Shown here piece by piece: positions 34,948-42,945 of a stretch of 64,000 nt of DNA; within the stretch, counting starts at the first letter, position 1, and each line of letters begins with the position of its first letter. The notes below the pieces were generated by a model, which searched no databases, was not told where the DNA came from, and saw nothing but the letters and a program-made list of their open reading frames with translations. This DNA comes from an uncultured Flaviramulus sp. (GTDB lineage Bacteria; Bacteroidota; Bacteroidia; Flavobacteriales; Flavobacteriaceae). The stretch covers positions 1-64,000 of the forward strand of contig CANLXL010000002.1 of NCBI GenBank assembly GCA_947495125.1. The letters are read 5' to 3'. Made by a program: the position numbers and the translations under genes.

Positions 34948-36174
34948 ATGAAAGAATTATTAAAGAAATACGAAAATAAAACACCCGAAATTGTCTTTAA
35001 CTGGAAAGACGCCGAAACTGAAGCTGAAGGTTGGGTAGTGATTAACTCATTGCGTGGCGGAGCAGCCGGTGGCGGTACCAGAATGCGTAAAGGATTGGAT
35101 ATGAACGAAGTGCTATCGTTAGCAAAAACCATGGAAATTAAATTTACCGTATCCGGTCCGGCCATTGGTGGTGCTAAATCGGGCATTAATTTCGATCCTA
35201 ACGACCCGCGAAAGAAAGGCGTTTTAGAACGTTGGTATGCCGCGGTTTCTCCATTATTAAAAAGCTATTACGGTACCGGCGGGGATCTCAATGTTGATGA
35301 AATTCATGAAGTGATTCCGATTACGGAGGAAAGTGGGGTTTGGCATCCGCAGGAAGGTGTGTTTAACGGGCATTTTAAACCTACGGAAGCGGATAAAATT
35401 AATCGCATCGGACAATTACGTCAGGGTGTGATTAAAGTAATTGAAAGTCAGGGGTATTCACCCAGCGTCTCCAAAAAATATACAGTGGCGGATATGATTA
35501 CCGGTTTTGGCGTTGCCGAAGCGGTAAAACAATACTATAATATCTATGGCGGAAATGTTGAAGGGAAAAGAGCCGTGGTTCAGGGCTTTGGAAATGTTGG
35601 TGCTGCTGCTGCTTTTTACTTGTCACAAATGGGCGCTAAGATTGTAGGGATTATTGATGTTGTTGGCGGACTCATTAATGAAGATGGATTTTCTTTTGAA
35701 GAAATTACGAACTTGTTCCTGGCAAAAACAGGGAATACTTTGGTGGCCGATAATCTGATTCCGTTTGAAGAAGCCAATAAAAGAATTTGGTCTATAAATA
35801 CAGAGATTTTTGCACCTTGTGCGGCCTCGCGACTGATTACCATTCACCAAATAGATGAGATGATCGATAGTGGTCTGGAAGTGATTTCCTGTGGGGCAAA
35901 TGTGCCTTTTGCGGATAAAGAGATTTTCTTCGGACCGATTATGGAACATACCGATTACCGTGTGAGTTTGATTCCCGATTTTATTTCAAATTGTGGCATG
36001 GCACGTGTGTTTGCCTATTTTATGGAGCGCCGTGTACAAATGACCGATGAAGCTATATTTAATGATACCTCAAATAAGATTAGAGAAGCAATAGAAAAAA
36101 TTTATCATAAAAACCAATCCAAAACCGGGATGAGTGCAACCGCCTTCGAGATTGCCTTAAACCAATTAATTTAA
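34948..36174 (+). CDS. Glu/Leu/Phe/Val dehydrogenase family protein
   Basis: A 408-aa amino acid dehydrogenase that interconverts an amino acid and its 2-oxo acid with NAD(P). The catalytic lysine lies in GPAIGGAKSGINFDPND; GGDLNVDEIHEVIP and the Rossmann motif VVQGFGNVGAAAAF follow at about residue 212. CGANVPFADKEIF is a late family motif. The length and glycine loops fit Leu/Val-type dehydrogenases better than the roughly 450-aa glutamate enzyme, but the substrate cannot be fixed by reading. It is directly followed by nhaD (9-base gap), so both may be on one transcript. Confidence 0.9.
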   Translation: MKELLKKYENKTPEIVFNWKDAETEAEGWVVINSLRGGAAGGGTRMRKGLDMNEVLSLAKTMEIKFTVSGPAIGGAKSGINFDPNDPRKKGVLERWYAAVSPLLKSYYGTGGDLNVDEIHEVIPITEESGVWHPQEGVFNGHFKPTEADKINRIGQLRQGVIKVIESQGYSPSVSKKYTVADMITGFGVAEAVKQYYNIYGGNVEGKRAVVQGFGNVGAAAAFYLSQMGAKIVGIIDVVGGLINEDGFSFEEITNLFLAKTGNTLVADNLIPFEEANKRIWSINTEIFAPCAASRLITIHQIDEMIDSGLEVISCGANVPFADKEIFFGPIMEHTDYRVSLIPDFISNCGMARVFAYFMERRVQMTDEAIFNDTSNKIREAIEKIYHKNQSKTGMSATAFEIALNQLI

Positions 36175-36183
36175 ATGTAACAT

Positions 36184-37575
36184 ATGGAAGCAGCAATTAT
36201 TTTAGTATTTGTAATGGGCTATTTAGCCATTACCCTCGAACACAGTATAAAAATAGATAAATTAATTCCTGCTTTAGTAATGATGGCCATTTGTTGGGCC
36301 TTGATCGCTTTGGGTTTAGAAAGCTTTCCACAATGGTTCGACTCGGGTAAACATACCTTATTAGAAAATTTCGGACTCCTGGGGCATGAAGAAAAGATGC
36401 ACCTGATGGAAGAAACCTTACTGCATCATTTAGGGAAAACGTCTGAGATTCTGGTGTTTTTATTAGGAGCGATGACCATCGTTGAGATCATCGATTATTT
36501 TGATGGCTTCTCGACGATTAAGAGCTTTATAAAAACCAAAAAGCGCTCAAAGATCCTTTGGATTTTTTCTTTTCTGGCCTTTATCCTTTCGGCGATCATT
36601 GATAACCTAACAGCAACTATTGTACTGATTTCCATACTTCAAAAAATTGTTAAAGACCGAAGTGTTCGTTTATGGTATGCCGGTTTGATTATTATTGCGG
36701 CCAATGCCGGTGGTGCCTGGTCACCAATCGGTGATGTCACGACCACCATGCTATGGATTGGTAAAAAGGTAACCACAGGACATCTGATTGGTTATCTATT
36801 GGTACCGTCTTTCTTATGTATGGCAGTTCCGGCATTTATAGCCACGTTTTTACCGGCTTTTAAAGGAGATTTGGAGCTTCAGGAAGATAACGGTAAACCG
36901 AAATCCAGATTCAGTAGTACTATGTTGTACCTGGGATTGGGAGCCATCGTATTTGTACCGATCTTTAAAATGGTAACCCATTTGCCACCTTATGTTGGGA
37001 TGATGCTGTCTTTAGGCGTTGTGGCGATCTTTGCTGAAATTTATAGTAGCTCGAAGTTTAGTATGACCGAGCATGGCGCGGAAGAAAGTGATGCGCACGC
37101 CATGCATAGTCCGGTACACTACTCATTATCCAAAATAGAGTTACCAAGTATCTTATTCTTCCTGGGAATATTGATGGCGGTAGCAGCCTTAGAATCTCTG
37201 GGTATTTTATTTGGCTTTGCCACATCATTACAAGACGTGATGCCGCAATTAGGAACAGAATTGCATACCGGAGGTGTATCAGATTTAGTGGTACTGTTAC
37301 TAGGTGTTGGGTCGGCCGTTATAGATAACGTACCTTTAGTAGCAGCGAGTTTAGGGATGTTCTCAGAACCTATAGATCATGAATTATGGCATTTTATAGC
37401 CTTTTCTGCAGGAACCGGAGGTAGTATGTTGGTGATTGGTTCTGCGGCAGGTGTTGTGGCTATGGGCATGGAAAAAATAGATTTTTTCTGGTATTTAAGA
37501 AAGATCTCATGGTTGGCATTGGTTGGTTTCCTTGTGGGCTCCGCAGCATTTATGGTCACAAGAACTATGTTTTGA
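36184..37575 (+). CDS. nhaD: Sodium:proton antiporter NhaD
   Basis: A 463-aa inner-membrane antiporter of the NhaD/ion-transporter superfamily with about 11-13 hydrophobic segments. Signatures are SAIIDNLTATIVLISILQK, IIAANAGGAWSPIGDVTTTM and VGSAVIDNVPLVAASLGMFS, the inverted-repeat loops with IDN motifs that bind the ion. It ejects Na+ or Li+ in exchange for protons, common in marine bacteria that live with sodium. A His-rich cytoplasmic stretch (ESDAHAMHSPVHYS) lies near residue 305. ExbB follows after 53 bases. Confidence 0.93.
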   Translation: MEAAIILVFVMGYLAITLEHSIKIDKLIPALVMMAICWALIALGLESFPQWFDSGKHTLLENFGLLGHEEKMHLMEETLLHHLGKTSEILVFLLGAMTIVEIIDYFDGFSTIKSFIKTKKRSKILWIFSFLAFILSAIIDNLTATIVLISILQKIVKDRSVRLWYAGLIIIAANAGGAWSPIGDVTTTMLWIGKKVTTGHLIGYLLVPSFLCMAVPAFIATFLPAFKGDLELQEDNGKPKSRFSSTMLYLGLGAIVFVPIFKMVTHLPPYVGMMLSLGVVAIFAEIYSSSKFSMTEHGAEESDAHAMHSPVHYSLSKIELPSILFFLGILMAVAALESLGILFGFATSLQDVMPQLGTELHTGGVSDLVVLLLGVGSAVIDNVPLVAASLGMFSEPIDHELWHFIAFSAGTGGSMLVIGSAAGVVAMGMEKIDFFWYLRKISWLALVGFLVGSAAFMVTRTMF

Positions 37576-37628
37576 TATACTTAAGAGGAAAAAGTAACGT
37601 TATACAGTTGCAATAAATTTAATATTAT

Positions 37629-38327
37629 ATGCTAAATACATTATTACAAAACACTCAAGACGGCGCCGAGCTTGCCGACGGAGAACAAGTTGAAAAAACA
37701 CTTTCAATTATTGAACTAATCAGCAGCGGTGGCACCGCAGGGCAAGTAATCATAGCCCTGTTATTTTTACTGCTTATCGTAGCATCGTATATCTATTTTG
37801 AACGCTTATTTGCCATTAAAGCAGCATCAAGAGTAGATGCTAATTTTATGAATCAGATTAAAGATCACGTCAGTCATGGTAAAATTGATTCGGCACAGAT
37901 GCTTTGTGCTCAAGTTAATTCACCGGTTTCACGACTCATCAATAAAGGAATTACAAGAATAGGAAAACCTTTGGCAGATATTAATACAGCCATTGAAAAC
38001 GCCGGGCGCTTGGAAATTTACGGTTTGGAAAAGAACGTGAGTATTTTGGCAACCATTTCAGGGGCCGCACCCATGATTGGATTTCTTGGTACGGTTGTTG
38101 GAATGATATTAGCCATATTCGAGCTTGCCAATGCCGGAGGGTCTATTCAAATGGATGTGCTCGCCGGAGGGCTTTATACGGCAATGACGACAACCGTAGC
38201 CGGTTTGATCGTGGGTATTGTGGCGTATATGGCCTATAACCATTTGGTGGTGAAAACGGATAAAGTGGTGTATCAAATGGAAGCGAATTCTTTAGAGTTT
38301 TTAGATCATTTAAACGAACCTACATAG
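37629..38327 (+). CDS. exbB: MotA/TolQ/ExbB proton channel protein
   Basis: A 232-aa inner-membrane subunit. Three transmembrane segments are visible (IALLFLLLIVASYIYF; ISGAAPMIGFLGTVVGMILAIF; TAMTTTVAGLIVGIVAYMAY), with the conserved FLGTVVGM and ATTVAGL-type channel residues. With ExbD and TonB it drives outer-membrane TonB-dependent transport by proton flow. A conserved N-terminal stretch before the first helix is acidic. The ExbD gene starts one base after the stop codon, so the two are translated together. A TolQ role is possible. Confidence 0.88.
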   Translation: MLNTLLQNTQDGAELADGEQVEKTLSIIELISSGGTAGQVIIALLFLLLIVASYIYFERLFAIKAASRVDANFMNQIKDHVSHGKIDSAQMLCAQVNSPVSRLINKGITRIGKPLADINTAIENAGRLEIYGLEKNVSILATISGAAPMIGFLGTVVGMILAIFELANAGGSIQMDVLAGGLYTAMTTTVAGLIVGIVAYMAYNHLVVKTDKVVYQMEANSLEFLDHLNEPT

Positions 38328-38328
38328 T

Positions 38329-38724
38329 ATGAACTTTAGAGGAAGAAATAAGGTAACTCCGGAATTCAGTATGTCGTCCATGACAGACATCGTATTTCTG
38401 CTGCTTATATTTTTTATGATTGCTTCTACGTTGGTTTCCGCGGAAGCGATCGATTTATTATTACCGAAATCGTCCAGTAAAACCACACAGGTTAAGAACA
38501 TTTCGGTAAGTGTGAACAAGAAGCATCAGTATTTTGTGGATTTAAAGATTGTGGCTAAAAGTCAGTTGGAGTCAGCCATTTTAACAGCGATGGATGGGAG
38601 TAGTACATCATCGATAACGATAAGATCCGATCAGGATGTGCCCATGAAACATGTGGTGTATATTATGGACATTGCGAATCGGAATAAGATAAAATCTACT
38701 TTGGCGGTGAAATCGTCGAATTAG
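38329..38724 (+). CDS. exbD: ExbD/TolR biopolymer transport protein
   Basis: A 131-aa protein with one N-terminal transmembrane helix (MTDIVFLLLIFFMIASTLV), whose leading Asp is the proton-path residue, and a periplasmic domain (SVSVNKKHQYFVDLKIVAKS). It is the partner of the ExbB subunit encoded directly before it. A TonB protein follows 88 bases later. Confidence 0.9.
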   Translation: MNFRGRNKVTPEFSMSSMTDIVFLLLIFFMIASTLVSAEAIDLLLPKSSSKTTQVKNISVSVNKKHQYFVDLKIVAKSQLESAILTAMDGSSTSSITIRSDQDVPMKHVVYIMDIANRNKIKSTLAVKSSN

Positions 38725-38812
38725 GGTAATTATAGAAGTCATTGGGATCAGAGTTATGGCACGTACCTGCCGATTGGCGGTCTGATCTTTAAAAAACAAT
38801 AAACATTATCAG

Positions 38813-39664
38813 ATGAAATATTTCGAAACAAAACACGAAAAGGATTCAGCGAAAATCACTGCGCTGATTACTTTGATTTTATTGTTGATGATATTCGTCA
38901 TGGGACCGCAATACTTAGATCCCCCAACAGAATATGGGGTGGCAGTAAACTTTGGAACCTCTAATGTTGGAAAAGGAAACGTACAGCCGAAAAAACCCGT
39001 AAAGTCGGAACCTAAAAAAATAGAGCAGTCGCCGGAACCGGAAGTTTCGAAGTCGGAACCTGCAGCATCTTCAGAAGAAGTTACCGAAGATATTATTACT
39101 CAGGAGACTGAAGAAGCGATCGCCATCAGAAAGCAAAAAGAAGCTGAAGCTAAAGCCAAGGCTGTTGCCGAAGCTAAGGCCAAAGCGGAAGCAGAACGTA
39201 TTGCCAAAGAAAAACGCGAACAGGAAGAGAAAAAGAAGAAACTGGATGCCTTAATTGGAGGTGTTAGTAAATCTGACGGCAGTGATACCGGTAGTGAAGG
39301 TAACGATAATCAGGCCGGCGATAAGGGCCAGTTAGACGGCGACCCCTATGCACCAAGTTATTTTGGTGACCCCGGAACGGGAAGCGGTGGTGTTGGTTAC
39401 GGTTTAAATGGTCGGGGTAATGCGACTTATAAAACCTTAAAGCAGGATTGTAATGAATCCGGAATGGTGATCGTTAGAATCGTGGTTAACCGAAATGGTA
39501 ATGTTATTGAAGCCACACCCGGTGTAAAAGGAACAACGAATACTGCTAAATGTTTACTCGATCCGGCCAAGAAAATTGCCCTTTCTCATAAATGGCGATC
39601 AGACTCTAAAGCACCTACGAAGCAGATAGGTTTTGTTAAGGTGAACTTTAAACTAGGAAAATAA
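38813..39664 (+). CDS. Energy transducer TonB-like protein
   Basis: A 283-aa protein with a single inner-membrane helix at about residues 15-33 (LITLILLLMIFVMG), then a Pro/Lys/Glu-rich and Ala/Lys/Glu-rich linker (about 55-150) that spans the periplasm, a Gly-rich segment and a C-terminal TonB-type domain (MVIVRIVVNRNGNVIEATPG, FVKVNFKLGK). The conserved YP motif of classical TonB is not seen. It uses energy from ExbB/ExbD to open outer-membrane receptors, or works as a TolA-like protein. folC follows 10 bases later. Confidence 0.85.
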   Translation: MKYFETKHEKDSAKITALITLILLLMIFVMGPQYLDPPTEYGVAVNFGTSNVGKGNVQPKKPVKSEPKKIEQSPEPEVSKSEPAASSEEVTEDIITQETEEAIAIRKQKEAEAKAKAVAEAKAKAEAERIAKEKREQEEKKKKLDALIGGVSKSDGSDTGSEGNDNQAGDKGQLDGDPYAPSYFGDPGTGSGGVGYGLNGRGNATYKTLKQDCNESGMVIVRIVVNRNGNVIEATPGVKGTTNTAKCLLDPAKKIALSHKWRSDSKAPTKQIGFVKVNFKLGK

Positions 39665-39674
39665 TTATATATTA

Positions 39675-40892
39675 ATGACCTATCAGAATACCCTCAATTG
39701 GCTGTTTTCACAACTTCCAATGTATCAACGACAGGGTAGATCGGCATATAAGACCGATTTAAACAATACCGTTTTGCTTATTGAGCATTTAAAACAGCCG
39801 CAGGAGCATTTCAAATCTGTTCATGTTGCTGGAACCAATGGTAAGGGCTCTACGAGTCATATGCTAGCTTCTGTGTTACAAGAAGCCGGTTATAAAGTGG
39901 GCTTGTATACTTCACCGCATCTGAAGGATTTTAGAGAACGTATTAAAGTAAACGGGGAAGAGGTAAGCAAGCAATTTGTAATAGGTTTTGTAAAACGGAA
40001 CCAAGCCTTTTTTGAAACTCATGCATTGTCTTTTTTTGAAATGACTGTGGGCATGGCCTTCGAGTATTTTAAGAGGCAGAAGGTAGATGTTGCCATTGTT
40101 GAGGTAGGTTTGGGGGGGCGATTGGATTCTACCAATATTATAACTCCTGAAGTTTCCGTAATTACAAATATTGGGATGGATCATACTCAGTTTTTAGGAG
40201 ACACCCTGGAAGCCATAGCCTATGAAAAGGCGGGTATCATTAAACCGAATATCCCTGTGGTTATTGGTGAAACACAAGCAGAAACAGCACCCGTTTTTAA
40301 GGCGGTGGCAGCGGAAAATCATACGGAAATTGTATTTGCGGATAAAACAGTAAAGACCTCTTATAAAACCGATTTGTTAGGTGCTTATCAGGCTAAGAAT
40401 GCCATTACGGCCATTCAAACGTTTAAAGCACTTCAAGAAAGGGGTTTTAAAATAACCTCGGAACACATTAAGAACGGGTTGATGAACGTCATAAAAAACA
40501 CCAAATTATTGGGCCGCTGGCAGGTTTTGAATGATGAACCGAAAGTGGTTTGTGATACGGGACATAATCGGGAAGGACTAAGCTATGTTATGGATCAGTT
40601 GTCGAATGAAGCATTCGACGTTTTACATATTGTTTTTGGTGTAGTTAGCGATAAGGACTTAAGCACGATTACCGACCTGTTACCCAAAAAAGCTACCTAT
40701 TATTTCTGCAAACCGGATATAGCACGTGGGTTGGAAGCTGACACCTTAAAATCCAAATTAGGAGCGTATGATTTAAAAGGTGAAGCCTATAACTCTGTAA
40801 AAGAAGCTTATAATATGGCACTAAAGAATTCTACAAAACAGGATCTTATTTTTATAGGAGGCAGTACCTTTGTAGTGGCAGAAATAATTTAA
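39675..40892 (+). CDS. folC: Bifunctional folylpolyglutamate synthase / dihydrofolate synthase
   Basis: A 405-aa Mur-ligase-family enzyme that adds glutamate to dihydropteroate and folates. The P-loop is HVAGTNGKGSTSHMLA at about residues 50-65. FFEMTVGMAFEYF, VEVGLGGRLDSTN and TNIGMDHTQFLGDTLEAIAYE hold the metal and substrate residues, and LLGRWQVL and DTGHN are C-terminal motifs. The length is close to the usual 420-430 aa. It closes the exbB-exbD-tonB transcript, with tRNA-Val behind it on the same strand. Confidence 0.94.
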   Translation: MTYQNTLNWLFSQLPMYQRQGRSAYKTDLNNTVLLIEHLKQPQEHFKSVHVAGTNGKGSTSHMLASVLQEAGYKVGLYTSPHLKDFRERIKVNGEEVSKQFVIGFVKRNQAFFETHALSFFEMTVGMAFEYFKRQKVDVAIVEVGLGGRLDSTNIITPEVSVITNIGMDHTQFLGDTLEAIAYEKAGIIKPNIPVVIGETQAETAPVFKAVAAENHTEIVFADKTVKTSYKTDLLGAYQAKNAITAIQTFKALQERGFKITSEHIKNGLMNVIKNTKLLGRWQVLNDEPKVVCDTGHNREGLSYVMDQLSNEAFDVLHIVFGVVSDKDLSTITDLLPKKATYYFCKPDIARGLEADTLKSKLGAYDLKGEAYNSVKEAYNMALKNSTKQDLIFIGGSTFVVAEII

Positions 40893-40910
40893 TTTTTTAT
40901 TGAAAAAGTT

Positions 40911-40940
40911 TTTGCAATATTAAAAACTAGGTTATATTTG
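40911..40940 (+). promoter_or_regulatory. Promoter of tRNA-Val
   Basis: TTTG (40911-40914) and TATATTTG (40933-40940) are 18 bases apart, a full Bacteroidota promoter. The -33 region reads GTTTTTGCAATA, the same twelve bases as at the pdhA promoter. Confidence 0.8.
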
Positions 40941-40956
40941 CACCTCCTAATAATTA

Positions 40957-41031
40957 GGGCGACTAGCTCAGCTGGTTCAGAGCACTTGGTTTACACCCAA
41001 GGGGTCAGGGGTTCGAATCCCTTGTCGCCCA
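40957..41031 (+). tRNA. tRNA-Val (anticodon UAC)
   Basis: A complete cloverleaf. Acceptor GGGCGAC pairs with GTCGCCC and the discriminator is A. The anticodon stem CTTGG/CCAAG encloses the loop TTTACAC, giving anticodon UAC for valine GUA codons. The T-arm is GGGGTTCGAATCCC with the GTTCGAATC core. CCA is not encoded. A promoter lies 16 bases upstream and a terminator behind it. The accessory patch at 41.1-42.9 kb starts beside its 3' end, a common integration target, but no second copy of the 3' end was found. Confidence 0.97.
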
Positions 41032-41038
41032 CAGAATT

Positions 41039-41070
41039 AAAATCCTGATGATTTATCATCGGGATTTTTT
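41039..41070 (+). terminator. Rho-independent terminator after tRNA-Val
   Basis: AATCCTGATGA and TCATCGGGATT pair (one G-U) around TTTA and are followed by a T-run. Confidence 0.85.
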
Positions 41071-41127
41071 GTTTTCACCATGAGCTATTAGTCTTTTATT
41101 CACAAACAAGTTTATCAAAGCACCGCC

Positions 41128-41154
41128 ACCAAACCACAAATCCTGTAGTTTGGT
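41128..41154 (-). terminator. Hairpin behind the 76-aa gene
   Basis: ACCAAACCACA (41128-41138) pairs with TGTAGTTTGGT (41144-41154) with one mismatch. It would end the minus-strand transcript of the two small genes, though no long T-run follows. Confidence 0.4.
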
Positions 41155-41256
41155 CTTGGTACTTTTCAACAATAAAACAGCAACGATATTTTTGAGAGTG
41201 TTGATCGGTCTTGCTATTATAATTGCCGAGAGAGATCATCTTGAGATCATTATGAC

Positions 41257-41487
41257 CTACCAGAATTCAATAGAAATGGCATTGCCTATGGTTCTAAGGG
41301 TTACACGGGACGGGACATCTTCGCATAGTTTTGCCAATTCGATAATCTGATGCCTGACCAAAGGTTCTTTTACAATGGTTACCAAGCCGTTGTACCGGAG
41401 ATTCTGGTTCGCTTTTTTTGTTTCTGTTTTGAAGATGTACTTAAAACCTTCTTCAATTTTTTTACTGTGTTTTTTTTTGATTGCCAT
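41257..41487 (-). CDS. Unknown 76-aa protein
   Basis: A small lysine-rich basic protein (MAIKKKHSKKIEEGFKYIFK) with a more hydrophobic C-terminal half (LVRHQIIELAKLCEDVPSRV). I do not recognise a domain. It lies 71 bases behind the 92-aa gene on the same strand, probably in one unit, in the patch next to tRNA-Val. An ORF on the plus strand overlaps it but has no start support. Could be a small nucleic-acid-binding or accessory protein. Confidence 0.5.
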   Translation of the reverse strand: MAIKKKHSKKIEEGFKYIFKTETKKANQNLRYNGLVTIVKEPLVRHQIIELAKLCEDVPSRVTLRTIGNAISIEFW

Positions 41488-41558
41488 GGATACGTAGTTT
41501 TAAATTAAGGACTATAAAGCCCATTTGAGTACGAGGTAAATTGAGGGGTCTCATGGTT

Positions 41559-41837
41559 TTATTCTTGGTTTAAATTGTCTTTTAAACGATTCGATAGGGC
41601 TTTGTATTCATTTGCTATTTCGATAATCGCATTGAACACACGAATGTTCTTATTAATACCGCTTTTTATATTTCTAATGGTTTGAGAATCGGTGATAATA
41701 TCGTCATCCGCAAGTTTAGAAATGACTTTAGCAGTGTATTCTTTAGGGAGGTGGTTAGTGAGCAGATCTTTTAGGGTTTCCTGTTCTTTGGGGGAATGTA
41801 TGTCATAGAGTGTACATAATTTGTTTAAGTTTGTCAT
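41559..41837 (-). CDS. Unknown 92-aa protein (intact copy of a duplicated gene)
   Basis: A helical, charged 92-aa protein starting MTNLNKLCTLYDIHSPKEQE. I do not recognise the family. Its first 55 or so residues recur in the decayed copy at 42221-42390 with few changes. Residues after 57 (SGINKNIRVFNAIIEIANEY) are found only here, so the other copy is truncated. It is divergent from the HTH gene at 41961 across a 123-base region with an 18-bp palindrome. Confidence 0.55.
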   Translation of the reverse strand: MTNLNKLCTLYDIHSPKEQETLKDLLTNHLPKEYTAKVISKLADDDIITDSQTIRNIKSGINKNIRVFNAIIEIANEYKALSNRLKDNLNQE

Positions 41838-41844
41838 GGTTTGT
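41668..41844 (+). repeat. Direct repeat, left copy (pairs with 42221-42397)
   Basis: This stretch and 42221-42397 align along about 177 bases with roughly one change in ten. It covers the 5' two-thirds of the 92-aa gene on the minus strand. The two copies flank the HTH gene in the same orientation, so recombination between them would delete or amplify it. Confidence 0.75.
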
Positions 41845-41915
41845 AATAATTTGGGTGAAACTAAATGCTATTTATAAAACGAATAAAAATAATTTTAGTT
41901 GGATACAACCGATTA

Positions 41916-41933
41916 TTTACAAGCACTTGTAAA
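41916..41933. promoter_or_regulatory. Candidate operator: 18-bp palindrome
   Basis: TTTACAAG-CA-CTTGTAAA has perfect 8-base arms. It lies 27 bases before the start of the HTH gene and in the leader region of the divergent 92-aa gene, a standard place for autoregulation. Confidence 0.6.
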
Positions 41934-41960
41934 CAATCTATTATCTCTAACTTCACGGTT

Positions 41961-42215
41961 ATGAAAAAAAAGGTGAAAAATGAACGTCCGGAGATCGTTT
42001 TCGCATTGGCGAAAAGAATCAAGGAAATTATTATTGAGCGTGGGGTTGTGCAAAAGGATGTAGCTCATGATGCTGGTATTGATGTTGAAAATTTAAGAAA
42101 ATATTTAAAGGGTGCTCAGGAGATGAAGATTGGCATGCTTTTAAGAATTTCTCAATCACTCGGTTTGTCAATGAGTGAATTGTTGAAAGGCATAGAAAAA
42201 GAAATAAAAAGATAG
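41961..42215 (+). CDS. XRE-like helix-turn-helix regulator
   Basis: An 84-aa regulator. An upstream in-frame ATG at 41865 exists, but MKKKVKNERPEIVFALAKRI at 41961 is a more natural start, and the palindrome lies just before it. The HTH core is VVQKDVAHDAGIDVENLRKY followed by MLLRISQSLGLSMSELLKGI, as in Cro/CI proteins. No sensor domain. It lies between the two direct repeats, and its stop codon at 42213-42215 directly abuts the decayed copy. Confidence 0.8.
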   Translation: MKKKVKNERPEIVFALAKRIKEIIIERGVVQKDVAHDAGIDVENLRKYLKGAQEMKIGMLLRISQSLGLSMSELLKGIEKEIKR

Positions 42216-42220
42216 CCTTT

Positions 42221-42390
42221 ATACTTCCAATGATTTGAGAATCAGCGATAATATCGTCATCCGTAAGTTTAGAAATAACTTGAGCAGTGTATTCTTTAGG
42301 AAGGTGGTTAGTGAGCAAATCTTTTAGGGCTTCCTGTTCTTTGGGGGAATGTACGTCATAACGTGTACATAATTTGTTTAAATTTGTCAT
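42221..42390 (-). pseudogene. Truncated, decayed copy of the 92-aa gene
   Basis: Starting at ATG 42390 the first 57 or so residues (MTNLNKLCTRYDVHSPKEQE...) match the intact gene at 41559-41837 with about ten changes. The homology stops five bases from the HTH stop codon; beyond it the open frame simply reads the antisense of the HTH gene. The 35 C-terminal residues are therefore missing. Confidence 0.7.
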
Positions 42391-42502
42391 AATTTGAGTG
42401 ATATTACTTATATTTGAGTGAATTTACATACGAATATATATAAATAATTAAATAAAAATACAATAAATTAATTATTTGTATAATTTATACTTATTCTAAA
42501 TT

Positions 42503-42817
42503 ATGGAATTTGAAGAGAAACTGAAGCAATTAATAAAGACAAAATACAATAGATTGGGTGATTTAGCGGAGAAGTTTGATATGAACTATTCACAACTTTC
42601 TCAGTATTTAAATGGTAAGAAAGTGTCTATTGAATTTTTGAATAAAATAATTAAGGAGTTCCCCGAAACGGACTTGAACTGGCTACTTAGAGATGAATAT
42701 GATAATAGAGTAGAAGAGGGTATAGAGGTATATAAAGTCCCGTTGAACCAAGATCAAATTATCGCCAAAATGGAAACCCTGCTTGTTGATTTAAAAGAGC
42801 AATTGGCAGAGAAATGA
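42503..42817 (+). CDS. Helix-turn-helix regulator with C-terminal helix
   Basis: A 104-aa protein. The HTH is at about residues 18-40 (LGDLAEKFDMNYSQLSQYLN), continued by GKKVSIEFLNKIIKEFPETD, then a linker (YDNRVEEGIEVYK) and a helix (IIAKMETLLVDLKEQLAEK) that may form a dimer coiled coil. Such proteins are common in Bacteroidota phages and mobile elements. It is a third DNA-binding gene in the tRNA-Val patch (with 41961) and may be a remnant control gene of an element. An AT-rich 112-base leader precedes it, with no full promoter box. Confidence 0.78.
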   Translation: MEFEEKLKQLIKTKYNRLGDLAEKFDMNYSQLSQYLNGKKVSIEFLNKIIKEFPETDLNWLLRDEYDNRVEEGIEVYKVPLNQDQIIAKMETLLVDLKEQLAEK

Positions 42818-42871
42818 GATCATGCAGAGTCAAAGACAAACTTTTATTTCTAGGCTAAAAAGTTGCTGAAT

Positions 42872-42905
42872 GGGGTTGTCCCTTGAGGGGACTATAGGGG
42901 TGTGT
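42872..42905 (+). repeat. Dispersed intergenic repeat, copy 5
   Basis: The site reads GGGGTTGTCCCTTGAGGGGA followed by CTATAGGGGTGTGTA. It is the same family and orientation as the copies at 20.0-24.4 kb, and lies at the right edge of the tRNA-Val patch. Confidence 0.6.
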
Positions 42906-42945
42906 AGAAAGTGTTTTTAAACAAGAACCCTTAAATTTCTTCTCC

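Noticed and set aside
40957-41031. tRNA-Val 3' end as the attachment site of an integrated element
   Set aside because: I searched by eye for a second copy of the T-arm and acceptor sequence to 44 kb and found none, and there is no integrase gene.
41150-41350. Plus-strand frame of 66 codons behind tRNA-Val
   Set aside because: It overlaps the minus-strand 76-aa gene and has no promoter or domain pattern; the minus frame has the more protein-like composition.
42031-42220. C-terminal half of the minus-strand frame that runs through the HTH gene
   Set aside because: It is the antisense of a well-formed HTH gene; homology to the 92-aa gene ends near 42221.
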